Origin: Mycobacterium sp. Marseille-P9652
GTDB lineage: Bacteria; Actinomycetota; Actinomycetes; Mycobacteriales; Mycobacteriaceae
NCBI RefSeq assembly: GCF_902652685.1
Contig: NZ_CACRUY010000004.1
Location: 1-64,000 of the forward strand
DNA: 64,000 nt
Direction: 5' to 3'
Part shown: positions 28,703 through 38,228 of the stretch, piece after piece
Layout of the letters: every line of letters starts with the position of its first letter
How positions within the stretch are numbered: position 1 is the stretch's first letter
The notes under the pieces: generated by a model
Seen by the model: only the letters and a program-made list of their open reading frames with translations
Databases searched by the model: none
What the model was told of the DNA's origin: nothing
Program-made: the position numbers and the translations under genes

Positions 28703-28891
28703 TCAGTGGCAGGGGAAGCCGAGCAGGTGCCGCGCGTCGTGCACGAACTCGTGCGGGACCGCGCCTTGATCGAATCCCACGAAATACAGCGCCAGCAATG
28801 CCAGGAAGGCCGTGGCCGTCAACCACATAATCGCGCCGGCAGCCGAGAGGTCTACGGGGACGATGCGGGAAGTCTTCGAACGATCGGGCAC
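28703..28891 (-). CDS. cbtB: Cobalt transporter subunit CbtB
   Basis: Small 62-residue protein with one membrane segment (AAGAIMWLTATAFLALLALYFVGFDQG) and a metal-binding tail PHEFVHDARHLLGFPCH, which has four His and one Cys. The frame is open to 28957, but that part is the riboswitch. GTG 28889-28891 with GAAGGAGCAG upstream gives VPDRSKTS and the standard CbtB length. Pairs with CbtA for cobalt uptake (family knowledge). Confidence 0.88.
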   Translation of the reverse strand: MPDRSKTSRIVPVDLSAAGAIMWLTATAFLALLALYFVGFDQGAVPHEFVHDARHLLGFPCH

Positions 28892-28909
28892 GGCCTGCTC
28901 CTTCTGGGG

Positions 28910-29035
28910 ATTGTCGCGTCCCCTGCTGGGATGACGGGCGTCGGGTCTGACTTTCACAGTGGCGCGACCGTTCCGGAGTTACACCGGATTCCGTTGACCG
29001 TCGATGACAACGGTCAGTCTATGCCCTGGGCGGCC
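28910..29035 (-). ncRNA. Cobalamin riboswitch upstream of cbtBA
   Basis: On the minus strand the leader contains the diagnostic core ACGGAATCCGGTGTAACTCC followed by GGAACGGTCGCGCCACTGTGA (about 28956-28997) and, 4 nt later, CAGACC. These match the B12-box GCCACTG and the conserved Cbl-riboswitch core. It is followed by the GAAGGAG ribosome binding site of cbtB. High adenosylcobalamin would be expected to switch the operon off. Outer boundaries are approximate. Confidence 0.85.
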
Positions 29036-29053
29036 GAGGGGTAGCCGCCGCCC

Positions 29054-29533
29054 TCAGCGCGGTGACGAATCACCTGGCGTGGCTTCTATTCGGGCCGCGC
29101 GCTCGGCCTTCTCGACCAGCGATGCAGCCATTCCGACGATGGCCCGATGGAGTCCGATCCGCAACAGTGGGCCGAGTCCCGGCGTCGATGCGGTGAACCG
29201 GCCGGTCCACAGCAGGGCCGTGCCCGCGCCCAGCGGGGTCAGATGCACCTCACCTACGTAATCCGAGACAGGCAAACCTCGGGTGAGCGAATAGCGCTGA
29301 TAGTGCGGCGGCCTTACTTCGAGGATTTTCTCATCGATCTTGAGGATGCCAGCTCCGGTGATTCGCCTGACCGTCCCGGCATCACCGGGCCGGGTGCTGC
29401 CCTGGGTCGTATAGGTGGCGCTGGTAACCATGGGCGCCCATCCTGTCCATCCCGGGACGTCCTCCAAGATCGCGAATAGCACGTCAGGCGATGCGCTGGA
29501 CTGCATCTGCACTCGAAAGGTTTGCTCGCCCAT
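29054..29533 (-). CDS. SRPBCC (START/polyketide cyclase-like) protein
   Basis: 159 residues with the helix-grip fold pattern: FRVQMQSSASPDVLFAILEDVPGWTGWAPMVTSATY at the start, LPVSDYVGEVHLTPLGAGTALLWTGRF in the beta sheet, and a long C-terminal helix MAASLVEKAERAARIEA. Binds small hydrophobic ligands in related proteins; no function known here. Two consecutive ATG codons follow AAGGAG; I used the second for spacing, and 29536 is equally possible. Not present at this place in M. tuberculosis as I recall it. Confidence 0.8.
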   Translation of the reverse strand: MGEQTFRVQMQSSASPDVLFAILEDVPGWTGWAPMVTSATYTTQGSTRPGDAGTVRRITGAGILKIDEKILEVRPPHYQRYSLTRGLPVSDYVGEVHLTPLGAGTALLWTGRFTASTPGLGPLLRIGLHRAIVGMAASLVEKAERAARIEATPGDSSPR

Positions 29534-29581
29534 CACATCTCCTTCACACTCAAGGTTGACTGGGGGTACGAGGAGCCCGCG

Positions 29582-29965
29582 TCAATGCTGCTGGGAAGGC
29601 TGGCCGCCGTAGCCCAACTGGGTGGCCGTGTACTTCGCGGCCTCGGTGACCGGCACCGCCTCGACCGCCGTGCCGTAGGCGCAGATCTCCGTCCACACGT
29701 CGCCGATCTCGGTGGTGTCGAAGCGCATGGCGACGATCGCGTTGCCGCCGCGATTGCGCGCCTCGGCGATCAGCCGACCCATGGCCTCGTTGCGGCTCTC
29801 GGCCAGGTTCTTCGTCATGCCCTGCAGTTCACCGCCGAACATGGCCTTGAAGCCGGCGCCCATTTGGGAGAACGCGTTGCGGGAGCGGACGGTCAGCCCG
29901 AACACCTCGCCGCACACGCGCCGGATCTCCCAGCCGGGAAGGTCATTGGTGGTCACGATCAGCAC
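29582..29965 (-). CDS. YbjQ/UPF0145-family protein
   Basis: 127 residues. Family motifs: MLIVTTNDLPGWEIRRVCGEVFGLTV and RLIAEARNRGGNAIVAMRFDTTEIGDVWTEICAYGTAVEAVPV. The YbjQ family forms pentameric rings and is often annotated as a heavy-metal-binding domain; its true role is unclear. The C-terminus is Gln-rich (LGYGGQPSQQH). GGGAG precedes the ATG. Lies just downstream of the clpC1 terminator, so it probably has its own promoter. Confidence 0.85.
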   Translation of the reverse strand: MLIVTTNDLPGWEIRRVCGEVFGLTVRSRNAFSQMGAGFKAMFGGELQGMTKNLAESRNEAMGRLIAEARNRGGNAIVAMRFDTTEIGDVWTEICAYGTAVEAVPVTEAAKYTATQLGYGGQPSQQH

Positions 29966-29988
29966 GGTGATAACTCCCTAGATCGACG

Positions 29989-30028
29989 AAACGGGCGGTT
30001 AATCCCGTCAGAGATTAACCGCCCGTTT
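29989..30028 (-). terminator. Intrinsic terminator of clpC1
   Basis: Perfect 16-bp inverted repeat (arm AAACGGGCGGTTAATC) with an 8-nt loop, 14 nt after the clpC1 stop. The minus-strand transcript leaves the stem with UUU. One of the strongest hairpins in the window. Confidence 0.85.
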
Positions 30029-30042
30029 CCGGGAGCTGCTAC

Positions 30043-32565
30043 CTACGGAGCCTCGTGCGCTCCGGCCTTCGCCAGATCCGGCTCGGCCGGCTTGCGGGTC
30101 CCGGTGAAGGTGAACACCGCGTCCTCGCCGGCGCCCTCGCCGTCCCAGTTGTCGACGTCGACCGTGACGATCTGGCCGGGACCGACCTCCTCGAAGAGGA
30201 TCTTCTCGGACAGCTGGTCCTCGATCTCGCGCTGAATGGTGCGCCGCAGCGGGCGGGCACCCAGCACGGGGTCGAACCCGCGCTTGGCCAGCAACGACTT
30301 CGCCTTGTCGGTCAGCTCCAGGGCCATGTCCTTGGTCTTGAGCTGGTTCGCGACCCGGCTGATCATGAGGTCGACCATCTTGATGATCTCGTCCCTGGTC
30401 AGCTGGTGGAAGACGATGATGTCGTCGATGCGGTTGAGGAACTCCGGGCGGAAGTGCTTCTTCAGCTCGTCGTTGACCTTCTGCTTCATCCGCTCGTAAT
30501 TGTTCTCGCCGCCACCCTGGGTGAAGCCCAGGCCGACCGGCTTGGAGATGTCGGAAGTGCCCAGGTTGGACGTGAAGATCAGCACGGTGTTCTTGAAGTC
30601 GACCGTGCGGCCCTGACCGTCGGTGAGCCGACCGTCCTCGAGGACCTGCAACAGGCTGTTGTAGATCTCCTGGTGGGCCTTCTCGATCTCGTCGAACAAC
30701 ACCACCGAGAACGGCTTGCGGCGCACCTTCTCGGTGAGCTGGCCGCCCTCCTCGTAGCCGACGTATCCCGGAGGGGCACCGAACAGCCGCGACGCGGTGA
30801 AGCGGTCGTGGAACTCGCCCATGTCGATCTGGATGAGCGCGTCGTCGTCGCCGAACAGGAAGTTGGCCAGCGCCTTGGACAGTTCGGTCTTACCGACACC
30901 GGACGGGCCGGCGAAGATGAACGAACCCGACGGGCGCTTGGGGTCCTTCAGGCCGGCGCGGGTGCGACGGATCGCCTTCGAGACCGCCTTGACGGCGTCC
31001 TCCTGGCCGATGATCCGCTTGTGCAGCTCGTCCTCCATGCGCAGCAGGCGGGTCGTCTCGGCCTCGGTGAGCTTGAACACCGGGATTCCGGTCCAGTTGC
31101 CCAACACCTCGGCGATCTGCTCGTCGTCGACCTCGGCGACCACGTCGAGGTCGCCCGAGCGCCACTGCTTTTCGCGCTCGGACCGCTGGGCCACCAGTTG
31201 CTTCTCCCGATCGCGGAGGCTGGCCGCCTTCTCGAAGTCCTGGGCGTCGATCGCCGATTCCTTCTCCCGGCGCGCCTCGGCGATTTTCTCGTCGAACTCG
31301 CGCAGGTCTGGCGGCGCGGTCATCCGGCGGATCCGCATGCGGGCTCCCGCCTCGTCGATCAGATCGATCGCCTTGTCGGGCAGGAACCGGTCGTTGATGT
31401 ACCGGTCGGCCAGGGTGGCGGCGGCCACCATCGCCGAGTCCGTGATCGACACCCGGTGGTGGGCCTCGTAGCGGTCGCGCAGGCCCTTGAGGATCTCGAT
31501 GGTGTGCTCGACGGTCGGCTCGCCCACCTGCACCGGCTGGAAGCGGCGCTCCAGGGCGGCGTCCTTCTCGATGTACTTGCGGTACTCGTCGAGAGTGGTG
31601 GCGCCAATGGTCTGCAGCTCGCCCCGGGCCAGCTTCGGCTTGAGGATGCTGGCCGCGTCGATCGCGCCCTCGGCGGCACCGGCACCGACCAGCGTGTGCA
31701 GCTCGTCGATGAACAGGATGATGTCGCCGCGGGTGTTGATCTCCTTGAGCACCTTCTTCAGGCGCTCCTCGAAGTCACCGCGGTAGCGGCTGCCCGCGAC
31801 CAGCGAGCCGAGGTCGAGCGTGTAGAGCTGCTTGTCCTTCAGCGTCTCGGGGACCTGGCCGTGGACGATGGCCTGCGCCAGGCCCTCGACGACGGCGGTC
31901 TTGCCGACGCCGGGCTCGCCGATCAGCACCGGGTTGTTCTTGGTGCGCCGGGAGAGAACCTGCATCACCCGCTCGATTTCCTTCTCGCGGCCGATGACCG
32001 GGTCCAGCTTGCCCTCCATGGCGGCGGCCGTCAGGTTGCGGCCGAACTGGTCCAGCACGAGCGACGTCGACGGGCTGCCCGATTCGCCGCCGCGTCCGCC
32101 GGTGCCGGCCTCCGCGGCCTCCTTGCCCTGGTAGCCGCTCAGCAGCTGGATCACCTGCTGGCGCACCCGGGTCAGCTCGGCGCCCAGCTTCACCAGAACC
32201 TGGGCGGCGACGCCCTCACCCTCCCGGATGAGGCCGAGCAGGATGTGCTCGGTGCCGATGTAGTTGTGGCCGAGCTGCAGCGCCTCGCGCAGGCTCAGCT
32301 CCAAGACCTTCTTGGCGCGCGGGGTGAACGGAATGTGTCCCGACGGGGCCTGCTGGCCCTGGCCGATGATCTCCTCGACCTGGCTGCGAACGCCCTCGAG
32401 CGAGATCCCCAGCGACTCCAGCGACTTCGCCGCGACGCCCTCACCCTCGTGGATCAGACCCAACAGGATGTGCTCGGTGCCGATGTAGTTGTGGTTGAGC
32501 ATCCGGGCCTCTTCCTGCGCCAGGACGACGACCCTGCGGGCACGGTCGGTAAATCTTTCGAACAT
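30043..32565 (-). CDS. clpC1: ATP-dependent Clp protease ATPase ClpC1
   Basis: Essential AAA+ unfoldase that feeds ClpP1P2. 840 residues: an N-domain with two repeats ([20 protein letters not shown] and [20 protein letters not shown]), first AAA module with [11 protein letters not shown]-type linker ([15 protein letters not shown]), second AAA module with GPSGVGKT, and the ClpP-binding loop [10 protein letters not shown]. The N-domain is the target of cyclomarin and related antibiotics in M. tuberculosis (known). The C-terminal tail is a few residues shorter than in M. tuberculosis. Ends in a strong hairpin terminator. Confidence 0.98.
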   Translation of the reverse strand: MFERFTDRARRVVVLAQEEARMLNHNYIGTEHILLGLIHEGEGVAAKSLESLGISLEGVRSQVEEIIGQGQQAPSGHIPFTPRAKKVLELSLREALQLGHNYIGTEHILLGLIREGEGVAAQVLVKLGAELTRVRQQVIQLLSGYQGKEAAEAGTGGRGGESGSPSTSLVLDQFGRNLTAAAMEGKLDPVIGREKEIERVMQVLSRRTKNNPVLIGEPGVGKTAVVEGLAQAIVHGQVPETLKDKQLYTLDLGSLVAGSRYRGDFEERLKKVLKEINTRGDIILFIDELHTLVGAGAAEGAIDAASILKPKLARGELQTIGATTLDEYRKYIEKDAALERRFQPVQVGEPTVEHTIEILKGLRDRYEAHHRVSITDSAMVAAATLADRYINDRFLPDKAIDLIDEAGARMRIRRMTAPPDLREFDEKIAEARREKESAIDAQDFEKAASLRDREKQLVAQRSEREKQWRSGDLDVVAEVDDEQIAEVLGNWTGIPVFKLTEAETTRLLRMEDELHKRIIGQEDAVKAVSKAIRRTRAGLKDPKRPSGSFIFAGPSGVGKTELSKALANFLFGDDDALIQIDMGEFHDRFTASRLFGAPPGYVGYEEGGQLTEKVRRKPFSVVLFDEIEKAHQEIYNSLLQVLEDGRLTDGQGRTVDFKNTVLIFTSNLGTSDISKPVGLGFTQGGGENNYERMKQKVNDELKKHFRPEFLNRIDDIIVFHQLTRDEIIKMVDLMISRVANQLKTKDMALELTDKAKSLLAKRGFDPVLGARPLRRTIQREIEDQLSEKILFEEVGPGQIVTVDVDNWDGEGAGEDAVFTFTGTRKPAEPDLAKAGAHEAP

Positions 32566-32838
32566 CGTGGGTTACCTGCTCTCCCTCACCATCGGTACAA
32601 CCTCAAATTCCGGCCGGTGGGACCGGACTTGCGTACCTGCCATCCACTGTAATGGTCGGCCTGCCAGGGTTCCTAACCTTGCGGTTCCTCGCTCCAGCGA
32701 GACGCACCGGCGTTTCCCCCGACTCCACTGAGACTTCCCGTCAAAGCGGCGCCGTAACTGAAGAAACGAGGCATCCCACAAATTCGTTTCCCCGGATCCC
32801 GGGGATCTTTTCGCCGGGAGCGAAAGGTAAGAAACACA
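32566..32838. other. clpC1 upstream region, no gene
   Basis: Together with the lsr2 terminator this fills the 313-bp gap between lsr2 and clpC1. It should carry the clpC1 promoter. TCGCTCCAGCGA near 32686-32697 is an inverted repeat resembling half-sites of the ClgR regulator, but its spacing differs from the consensus I remember. No coding sequence seen. Confidence 0.5.
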
Positions 32839-32864
32839 GCGCCCGGGCCTGCTGGCCCGGGCGC
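32839..32864 (-). terminator. Intrinsic terminator of lsr2
   Basis: Perfect 11-bp GC stem GCGCCCGGGCC/GGCCCGGGCGC with a 4-nt loop, 15 nt after the lsr2 stop. On the minus strand it is followed by TGTGTTTCTTA, a loose U-rich tail. Confidence 0.8.
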
Positions 32865-32878
32865 CGGTCAACGCTTCG

Positions 32879-33217
32879 TCAGGTGGCCGCGTGGAACGCG
32901 TCGATGACGTCGGCCGGGATGCGTCCGCGAGTCGAGACGTTGTGCCCGTTGCGACGAGCCCATTCCCGGATCGCCGCGCTCTGCTCGCGGTCGATCGCGC
33001 CGCGGCCGCGTCCGGTGCCGGAGCGCCCGCGCCGCCTGCCGCCGACGCGACGGCCGGCCGCCACCCATTGCTTCAAGTCATTGCGCAGTTTCGCCGCATT
33101 CTTGGACGAAAGATCAATCTCGTAGGTCACCCCGTCAAGCCCGAATTCCACCGTCTCGTCGGCTGAGCCGTTACCGTCGAAATCATCGACCAAGGTGACG
33201 GTGACTTTTTTCGCCAT
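32879..33217 (-). CDS. lsr2: Nucleoid-associated xenogeneic silencer Lsr2
   Basis: H-NS-like protein that bridges DNA and silences AT-rich and horizontally acquired genes. 112 residues. The N-terminal dimerisation domain is [20 protein letters not shown] to about residue 50. A basic linker ([14 protein letters not shown]) follows, then the C-terminal DNA-binding domain with the AT-hook-like RGR in [21 protein letters not shown] precedes the ATG. Transcribed after lysS with its own upstream region of 126 bp containing a TATGCT -10 candidate on the minus strand. Confidence 0.98.
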   Translation of the reverse strand: MAKKVTVTLVDDFDGNGSADETVEFGLDGVTYEIDLSSKNAAKLRNDLKQWVAAGRRVGGRRRGRSGTGRGRGAIDREQSAAIREWARRNGHNVSTRGRIPADVIDAFHAAT

Positions 33218-33343
33218 TTGCTTACCCTCGCGTTTCGTCCTGAGCAGTTACTTAGCAGTTTGGGCGAACCTCCCCGGCTACCAATCTGCCATAAGTAGGA
33301 AGCATACTCAATCCGTAGCGATGTCGCACAGTTCGCGTTTCGA

Positions 33344-34852
33344 CTACGCCTGTGGTCGAACAATCGGGAACAAAACAGTCTCTCGAATTGACAGACCGGT
33401 CAAAGTCATCAACAACCGATCGATACCCATTCCGGTTCCCGTGCACGGCGGCATCCCATACTCGAGAGCCGACAGAAAGTCTTCGTCGAGCACCATCGCC
33501 TCGTCGTCGCCGGCGGCCGCGGCGCGGGCCTGGGCGGCGAAGCGCTCACGCTGCACGACCGGATCGTTCAGCTCGGAGTAGCCGGTGGCCAGCTCGACGC
33601 CGCGCAGGTACAGGTCCCACTTTTCGGTCACTCCGGGAATGCTCCGGTGCTGGCGTGTCAAAGGCGTTGTCTCCACAGGGAAATCCTTGACGAACGTCGG
33701 CGCGCTGAGGCCGTTGCCGACGGTGTGCTCCCACAGTTCTTCGACGAGCTTGCCGTGGCCATACCCACGATCCGTCGGGATTTCCACCCCGAGGCGGTCG
33801 GCTATCGCCCACAGCCGCTCGACCGTCGTCTCGGGCGTGATCTCCTCCCCCAGCGCCGCCGACAGCGACGGATACATTTCTATGGACGCCCATTCTCCGT
33901 CTATGTCGTACACGCTGCCGTCGGGCAGGGGCAGTTGTCTGGTTCCGATCGCCTCATCGGCCACCTCTTGAATAAGCTCGCGCGTCATGACGGCCGAATC
34001 GTCATAGGTGCCGTAGCTCTGGTAGGTCTCGAGCATGGAAAATTCGGGGGAATGGGTGGAATCGGCGCCCTCGTTTCGGAACACCCGATTTAGCTCGAAA
34101 ACCTTGTCGAAACCACCCACCACGCATCGCTTGAGGAACAGTTCCGGCGCGATCCGTAGGTAGAGATCGATGTCGAGCGCATTGGAATGCGTGATGAACG
34201 GACGGGCCGCCGCCCCACCGGCCAGCGTCTGCAACATCGGCGTTTCCACTTCCAGAAACCCGCGACGCTCCAGCGCGTTGCGGATCGCGCGGATAACGGC
34301 GATTCGCTGCCGGGCCACCGTGCGGGCCTGCGGGCGGACGATCAGGTCGACGTACCGCTGCCGCACCCGGGCCTCTTCGTTCATCTCCTTGTGCGCGACG
34401 GGCAGGGGCCGCAGCGACTTGGCGGCCATCCGCCAGGAATCCGCCAGAACCGACAACTCCCCGCGCCGGGAACTGATCACGGTGCCGTGCACATAGACGA
34501 TGTCGCCCAGGTCGACGTCGGCTTTCCACGCGTCGAGCGACTCGCGACCGACCTTGTCGAGGCTGATCATGACCTGCAGGCTCGCGCCGTCGCCCTCCTG
34601 CAGGGTGGCGAAGCACAGCTTTCCGGAGTTGCGCGCGAAGATCACGCGGCCCGCCACGCCGACGACGTCGTCGGTCGCGGTGTCGGCGGGCAGGTCCTGG
34701 TGGGCGGCGCGGACCTCGGCGAGGGTGTGGGTGCGCTCGATGGCCACGGGGTAGGGATCGCGGCCCTCGGCGAGCAGGCGAGCGCGCTTGTCCCGCCGGA
34801 TCCGGAACTGCTCGGGAAGGCTCGGGTCGGCTTCCGGGGGGACAGAGCTCAC
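33344..34852 (-). CDS. lysS: Lysyl-tRNA synthetase (class II)
   Basis: 502-residue class II enzyme charging tRNA-Lys. N-terminal OB-fold anticodon domain ([27 protein letters not shown]), then motif 1 region FLEVETPML, motif 2 [31 protein letters not shown] and motif 3 [20 protein letters not shown]. Length and sequence match mycobacterial LysS1 (Rv3598c). The start is ATG 34852, immediately after a poor ribosome binding site. Downstream of coaX by 178 bp of non-coding DNA. Confidence 0.97.
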   Translation of the reverse strand: MSSVPPEADPSLPEQFRIRRDKRARLLAEGRDPYPVAIERTHTLAEVRAAHQDLPADTATDDVVGVAGRVIFARNSGKLCFATLQEGDGASLQVMISLDKVGRESLDAWKADVDLGDIVYVHGTVISSRRGELSVLADSWRMAAKSLRPLPVAHKEMNEEARVRQRYVDLIVRPQARTVARQRIAVIRAIRNALERRGFLEVETPMLQTLAGGAAARPFITHSNALDIDLYLRIAPELFLKRCVVGGFDKVFELNRVFRNEGADSTHSPEFSMLETYQSYGTYDDSAVMTRELIQEVADEAIGTRQLPLPDGSVYDIDGEWASIEMYPSLSAALGEEITPETTVERLWAIADRLGVEIPTDRGYGHGKLVEELWEHTVGNGLSAPTFVKDFPVETTPLTRQHRSIPGVTEKWDLYLRGVELATGYSELNDPVVQRERFAAQARAAAAGDDEAMVLDEDFLSALEYGMPPCTGTGMGIDRLLMTLTGLSIRETVLFPIVRPQA

Positions 34853-34917
34853 GACGTGCCAGCTTAAATGACCTGGTGTGGCGGTCGGTCGCGGGCATCG
34901 AGGCTGCGCCGACGGCG

Positions 34918-34976
34918 TCGAGCCTGCGCCGGCGGTGCGAGATCCGCTCCAAGAGACGCGCTCAGCGCAGGCTCGA
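34918..34976 (-). terminator. Long inverted repeat in the coaX-lysS gap, possible terminator
   Basis: TCGAGCCTGCGC (34918-34929) and its exact complement GCGCAGGCTCGA (34965-34976) could form a 12-bp stem with a 35-nt loop. A related imperfect copy (TCGAGGCTGCGC) starts near 34899. It may end coaX transcripts, but there is no U-tract. The remaining gap holds no recognised gene. Confidence 0.4.
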
Positions 34977-35030
34977 TGCGGCTGGGCGTCCGAAACGCCG
35001 GGCGAAGGGCCGGGGCAAGGCTCCCCAGGC

Positions 35031-35855
35031 TCAGCGCGCGGTCTTGAGCCGACCGCGCTGGACGTCCCGGTTGCGTTCGAACACCAACCGCAGGCCCTGC
35101 AGGGTCAGGTGCTGGTCGTAGTGGTCGACGGTGTGCAGCTCGGGCAGCAGCAGCGGGGCGGTGTGCCCGGTGGCCACGATCGCGACCTGGTTCCCCGGCT
35201 CGCCGGAGAAGCCGTCCACCTCCTCGCGGATGCGGGTCACCAGGCCGTCGACCAACCCGGCGAATCCGAACACCGCACCCGACTGCATGCACTCGACGGT
35301 GTTCTTGCCGACCACCGAGCGGGGGCGCGTCAGCTCCACGCGGCGCAGCGCGGCTGACCGGGCCGCGGCGGCGTCGGACGACACCTGCAGCCCCGGGGCG
35401 ATCGCGCCGCCGAGGAACTCCCCCTTGGCCGACACCACGTCCACGCAGATCGAGGAGCCGAAGTCGATGACGATCGCGGCGCTGCCGAACTTGTGAAAGG
35501 CGGCCAGGCAGTTGACGATCCGGTCGGCGCCAACCTCTTTCGGGTTGTCGACCAGCAGCGGGATGCCCGTCCGCACGCCGGGCTCGATCAGCACGTGCGG
35601 AATCGACGGCCAGTACTGGTCGAGCATGATGCGCACCTCGTGCAGCACCGACGGGACGGTCGACAGGGCGGCGGCGCCGGTGAGCCGGTCGGAGTCGTCG
35701 CCGATCAGGCCGTCGATGGTGAGCGCCAGTTCGTCCGCGGTGATCTCGGACTCGGTGCGAATCCGCCACTGCTGCATGACCTTCGCGTGCTCTTTGGAGC
35801 CCGAGATCAGTCCGACGACGGTGTGGGTGTTGCGGACGTCGATGGCCAGCAGCAC
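35031..35855 (-). CDS. coaX: Type III pantothenate kinase
   Basis: First step of coenzyme A synthesis from pantothenate. 274 residues of the ASKHA fold: the phosphate motif [15 protein letters not shown] at the N-terminus, then the [16 protein letters not shown] and [27 protein letters not shown] motifs, and [10 protein letters not shown] later. In M. tuberculosis the type I PanK (CoaA) is the active enzyme and CoaX has been reported inactive, so activity should not be assumed. Two nt from panD in a panG-panC-panD-coaX type operon. Confidence 0.95.
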   Translation of the reverse strand: MLLAIDVRNTHTVVGLISGSKEHAKVMQQWRIRTESEITADELALTIDGLIGDDSDRLTGAAALSTVPSVLHEVRIMLDQYWPSIPHVLIEPGVRTGIPLLVDNPKEVGADRIVNCLAAFHKFGSAAIVIDFGSSICVDVVSAKGEFLGGAIAPGLQVSSDAAAARSAALRRVELTRPRSVVGKNTVECMQSGAVFGFAGLVDGLVTRIREEVDGFSGEPGNQVAIVATGHTAPLLLPELHTVDHYDQHLTLQGLRLVFERNRDVQRGRLKTAR

Positions 35856-35857
35856 GT

Positions 35858-36277
35858 CTATCCCACGCCGATCCGTGGGTCGAGGAGATCCGAGGCGTCG
35901 GCCGGGACGAAGGCCGGGTCGTGCCCGAGGTCGACGGGCTTGTTGTCGGCGTCGACGAACACGATCCGTGGACGGTAGGCGCGCGCCTCCGCGTCCTCCA
36001 TGGTGCCGTAGGCGATCAGGATGACCAGGTCGCCGGGATGTACGAGATGGGCTGCGGCGCCGTTGATTCCGATGACGCCGGAGCCGCGCTCGCCGGTGAT
36101 CGCGTAGGTGACGAGGCGAGCGCCGTTGTCGATGTCGACGATGGTCACCTGTTCGCCCTCGAGCAGGTCCGCGGCGTCCATCAGGTCAGCGTCGATGGTG
36201 ACCGAGCCGACGTAGTGCAGGTCGGCCTGCGTGACGGTGGCGCGGTGGATCTTCGACTTGAGCATCGTTCGTAACAT
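35858..36277 (-). CDS. panD: Aspartate 1-decarboxylase (pro-enzyme)
   Basis: Makes beta-alanine from aspartate using a pyruvoyl cofactor created by self-cleavage. 139 residues from ATG 36275-36277. The cleavage site Gly24-Ser25 lies in HYVGSVTID. Catalytic Tyr and other motifs are in [21 protein letters not shown]. The frame is open 4 codons upstream, but the chosen ATG has GGAGGA upstream and overlaps the panC stop (TGATG). PanD is the target of pyrazinoic acid in M. tuberculosis (known). Confidence 0.97.
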   Translation of the reverse strand: MLRTMLKSKIHRATVTQADLHYVGSVTIDADLMDAADLLEGEQVTIVDIDNGARLVTYAITGERGSGVIGINGAAAHLVHPGDLVILIAYGTMEDAEARAYRPRIVFVDADNKPVDLGHDPAFVPADASDLLDPRIGVG

Positions 36278-37221
36278 CAATTCCTCCAACGTGATTCGAG
36301 GGTGTCCCGATAGTCGTCCGGCCCGATCGGTGCCGGCGAAGTTGCGATGTTGATCGCGACATTGTCCAGGAGCCTGGTGGCGCCCAGCCGCGCCGCGACG
36401 AGCAGGCGGCCCGGCCTGCCGGCCCGTAGCGGCCCGAGTTCGAGGTCGCGCAGCTCGAGATAGTCGACCGTGATGCCGGGCACGGCGTCGAGCACGGCGC
36501 GCGCCGCGGCCAGGGCGGCCTGCGGGCCGTGCTGCGCGGCGTGCCCTCCCGCCGTCAGCGCCGCCGAGAGCGCGACGGCGGCCTCCCGCTGGACGGGATC
36601 GAGGTAGCGATTGCGCGACGACATCGCCAGCCCGTCGACCTCCCGGACGGTCGGCACCGCCACGACGGACACGTCGAGGTTCAGGTCGGCGACCATCTGC
36701 CGGATCAGGACCAGCTGCTGATAGTCCTTCTCCCCGAAGAACACTCGATCGGGGCGGACGATCTGCAGCAGCTTCATCACCACGGTGAGCACGCCCGCGA
36801 AGTGCGTCGGCCGGGCACTTCCCTCCAGCTCGGCGGCCAGCGGCCCGGGCTGGACGGTGGTGCGCAGGCCGTCCGGATACATCGACGCGGCCGTCGGCGC
36901 GAACACGATGTCGACGCCTTCGTCGCTCAGCAGCGCCAGATCGTCGTCGAGGGTCCTGGGATAGGCGTCGAGGTCTTCACCGGCGCCGAACTGCAGCGGG
37001 TTGACGAAGATCGAGACGACCACCACCGACCCGGGGACCCGCTTGGCCGCGCGCACCAGCGAGAGGTGCCCGTCGTGCAGGGCGCCCATGGTCGGCACCA
37101 GCATCACCCGCCGGCCGGTGTGCCGCAGCGCGCGGCTGACATCGCTGACGTCGCTGGGCCGCGAGTAGACGTTGAGCTCGCCGGGTTTGAAGGCGGGTGG
37201 CTTGCCCTGGACGGGGCTCAT
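36277..37221 (-). CDS. panC: Pantothenate synthetase
   Basis: ATP-dependent condensation of pantoate with beta-alanine, 314 residues. Nucleotidyl-transferase HIGH motif in [35 protein letters not shown] for pantoate binding, and [19 protein letters not shown] plus [10 protein letters not shown] (KMSKS-equivalent). The frame is open well upstream, but ATG 37219-37221 ([11 protein letters not shown]) overlaps the previous stop (ATGA) and fits the family length. Confidence 0.97.
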   Translation of the reverse strand: MSPVQGKPPAFKPGELNVYSRPSDVSDVSRALRHTGRRVMLVPTMGALHDGHLSLVRAAKRVPGSVVVVSIFVNPLQFGAGEDLDAYPRTLDDDLALLSDEGVDIVFAPTAASMYPDGLRTTVQPGPLAAELEGSARPTHFAGVLTVVMKLLQIVRPDRVFFGEKDYQQLVLIRQMVADLNLDVSVVAVPTVREVDGLAMSSRNRYLDPVQREAAVALSAALTAGGHAAQHGPQAALAAARAVLDAVPGITVDYLELRDLELGPLRAGRPGRLLVAARLGATRLLDNVAINIATSPAPIGPDDYRDTLESRWRN

Positions 37222-38129
37222 CGCGCCAGCACCTCGACGACGTCGGAGGGCGCGTGTGCGCGCCGGGCGGTGCGCAGGGCGTTGACGCGGTAGGCGTGCG
37301 CGAGTTCGGGGTCGGCGCATTCGAGCGCGGACAGGTGGCCGGCGACGGCGGCAGCGTCCCCGCGGGCCACCGGGCCGGTGAGCGCGGCCTGGCCGCGCTG
37401 CAGGGTGTTCTCCAGCGCGGCGCGGGCCAGCGGGCTCACGATCCGCTCGGCGAGGCCGCCCGGCTGGTCGTCGACCAGTTGTTGGCCCAGCAGTTCGCTG
37501 CCGCGCAGCGCCGCGCGCAACGCGTCGAGCGCGTCGGCGAGCACGGTCACGATGTGGTTGCCCGCGTGTGCCAGAGCCGCGTGGTAGAGAACGCGGGCGT
37601 CCTCGGGCACGCAGAACGGCTCGCCGCCCATCTCCAGGACCAGCGACTGCCCGATCGCATGCCCGACTTCGTCGGCCGCGGTGATCCCGAAGCAGGTGTC
37701 CGGCAGCCGGCTGATGTCCTCGTCGGAGCCGGTGAACGTCATCGCGGGGTGGATGGCCAGCGGCGTGCAGCCGGCCCGCGCCAGCGGCTCCAGCACGCCA
37801 ATGCCGTTGGCGCCGGAGGTGTGCGCGACGATGGTCCCCGGCCGCACCGCCGCCGTCGCGGCCAGGCCGGACACGAGGCCGGCGAGTTCGCTGTCGGGAA
37901 CCGCGAGCAGCAGCAGTTCGGCGCCGGCGGCGACCTCCTGAGGCGGGACCACCGGGGTGTCGGGCAGCCGGCGCTCGGCGCGCTGGCGCGACGCACGGGA
38001 GATGGCGCTGCACGCCACGACGACGTGGTCAGCGCGCTCCAGCGCGACGCCGAGAGCGGTGCCCACCCGGCCGGCGGAGATGATTCCCACCTTCAGCCTG
38101 GCCGGGCGCAGCCCGTCGAACTGCACCAT
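37218..38129 (-). CDS. Rossmann-fold DUF2520 protein upstream of panC (Rv3603c-like)
   Basis: 303 residues from ATG 38127-38129. N-terminal NAD(P)-binding motif [17 protein letters not shown], then [14 protein letters not shown] and HPAMTFTG. The C-terminal DUF2520 helical domain contains [27 protein letters not shown]. Its fixed place before panC suggests a ketopantoate reductase-type step of pantothenate synthesis; related proteins have been proposed for this, but the sequence does not prove it. The frame is open to 38171; the chosen start gives the length I recall for Rv3603c. Confidence 0.85.
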   Translation of the reverse strand: MVQFDGLRPARLKVGIISAGRVGTALGVALERADHVVVACSAISRASRQRAERRLPDTPVVPPQEVAAGAELLLLAVPDSELAGLVSGLAATAAVRPGTIVAHTSGANGIGVLEPLARAGCTPLAIHPAMTFTGSDEDISRLPDTCFGITAADEVGHAIGQSLVLEMGGEPFCVPEDARVLYHAALAHAGNHIVTVLADALDALRAALRGSELLGQQLVDDQPGGLAERIVSPLARAALENTLQRGQAALTGPVARGDAAAVAGHLSALECADPELAHAYRVNALRTARRAHAPSDVVEVLAR

Positions 38130-38228
38130 CGCAGACGACCTCACATGGATCTTCGTTCGTTCCAGTCCCATGGCTCGGGTACCGGACGGTCACTAAAACT
38201 GTAATGGATTCGCCGGGCGGAACCGAGA

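Noticed and set aside
32660-32700. ClgR operator upstream of clpC1
   Set aside because: TCGCTCCAGCGA is an inverted repeat but its arm spacing does not fit the ClgR consensus as I know it; kept only as a remark.
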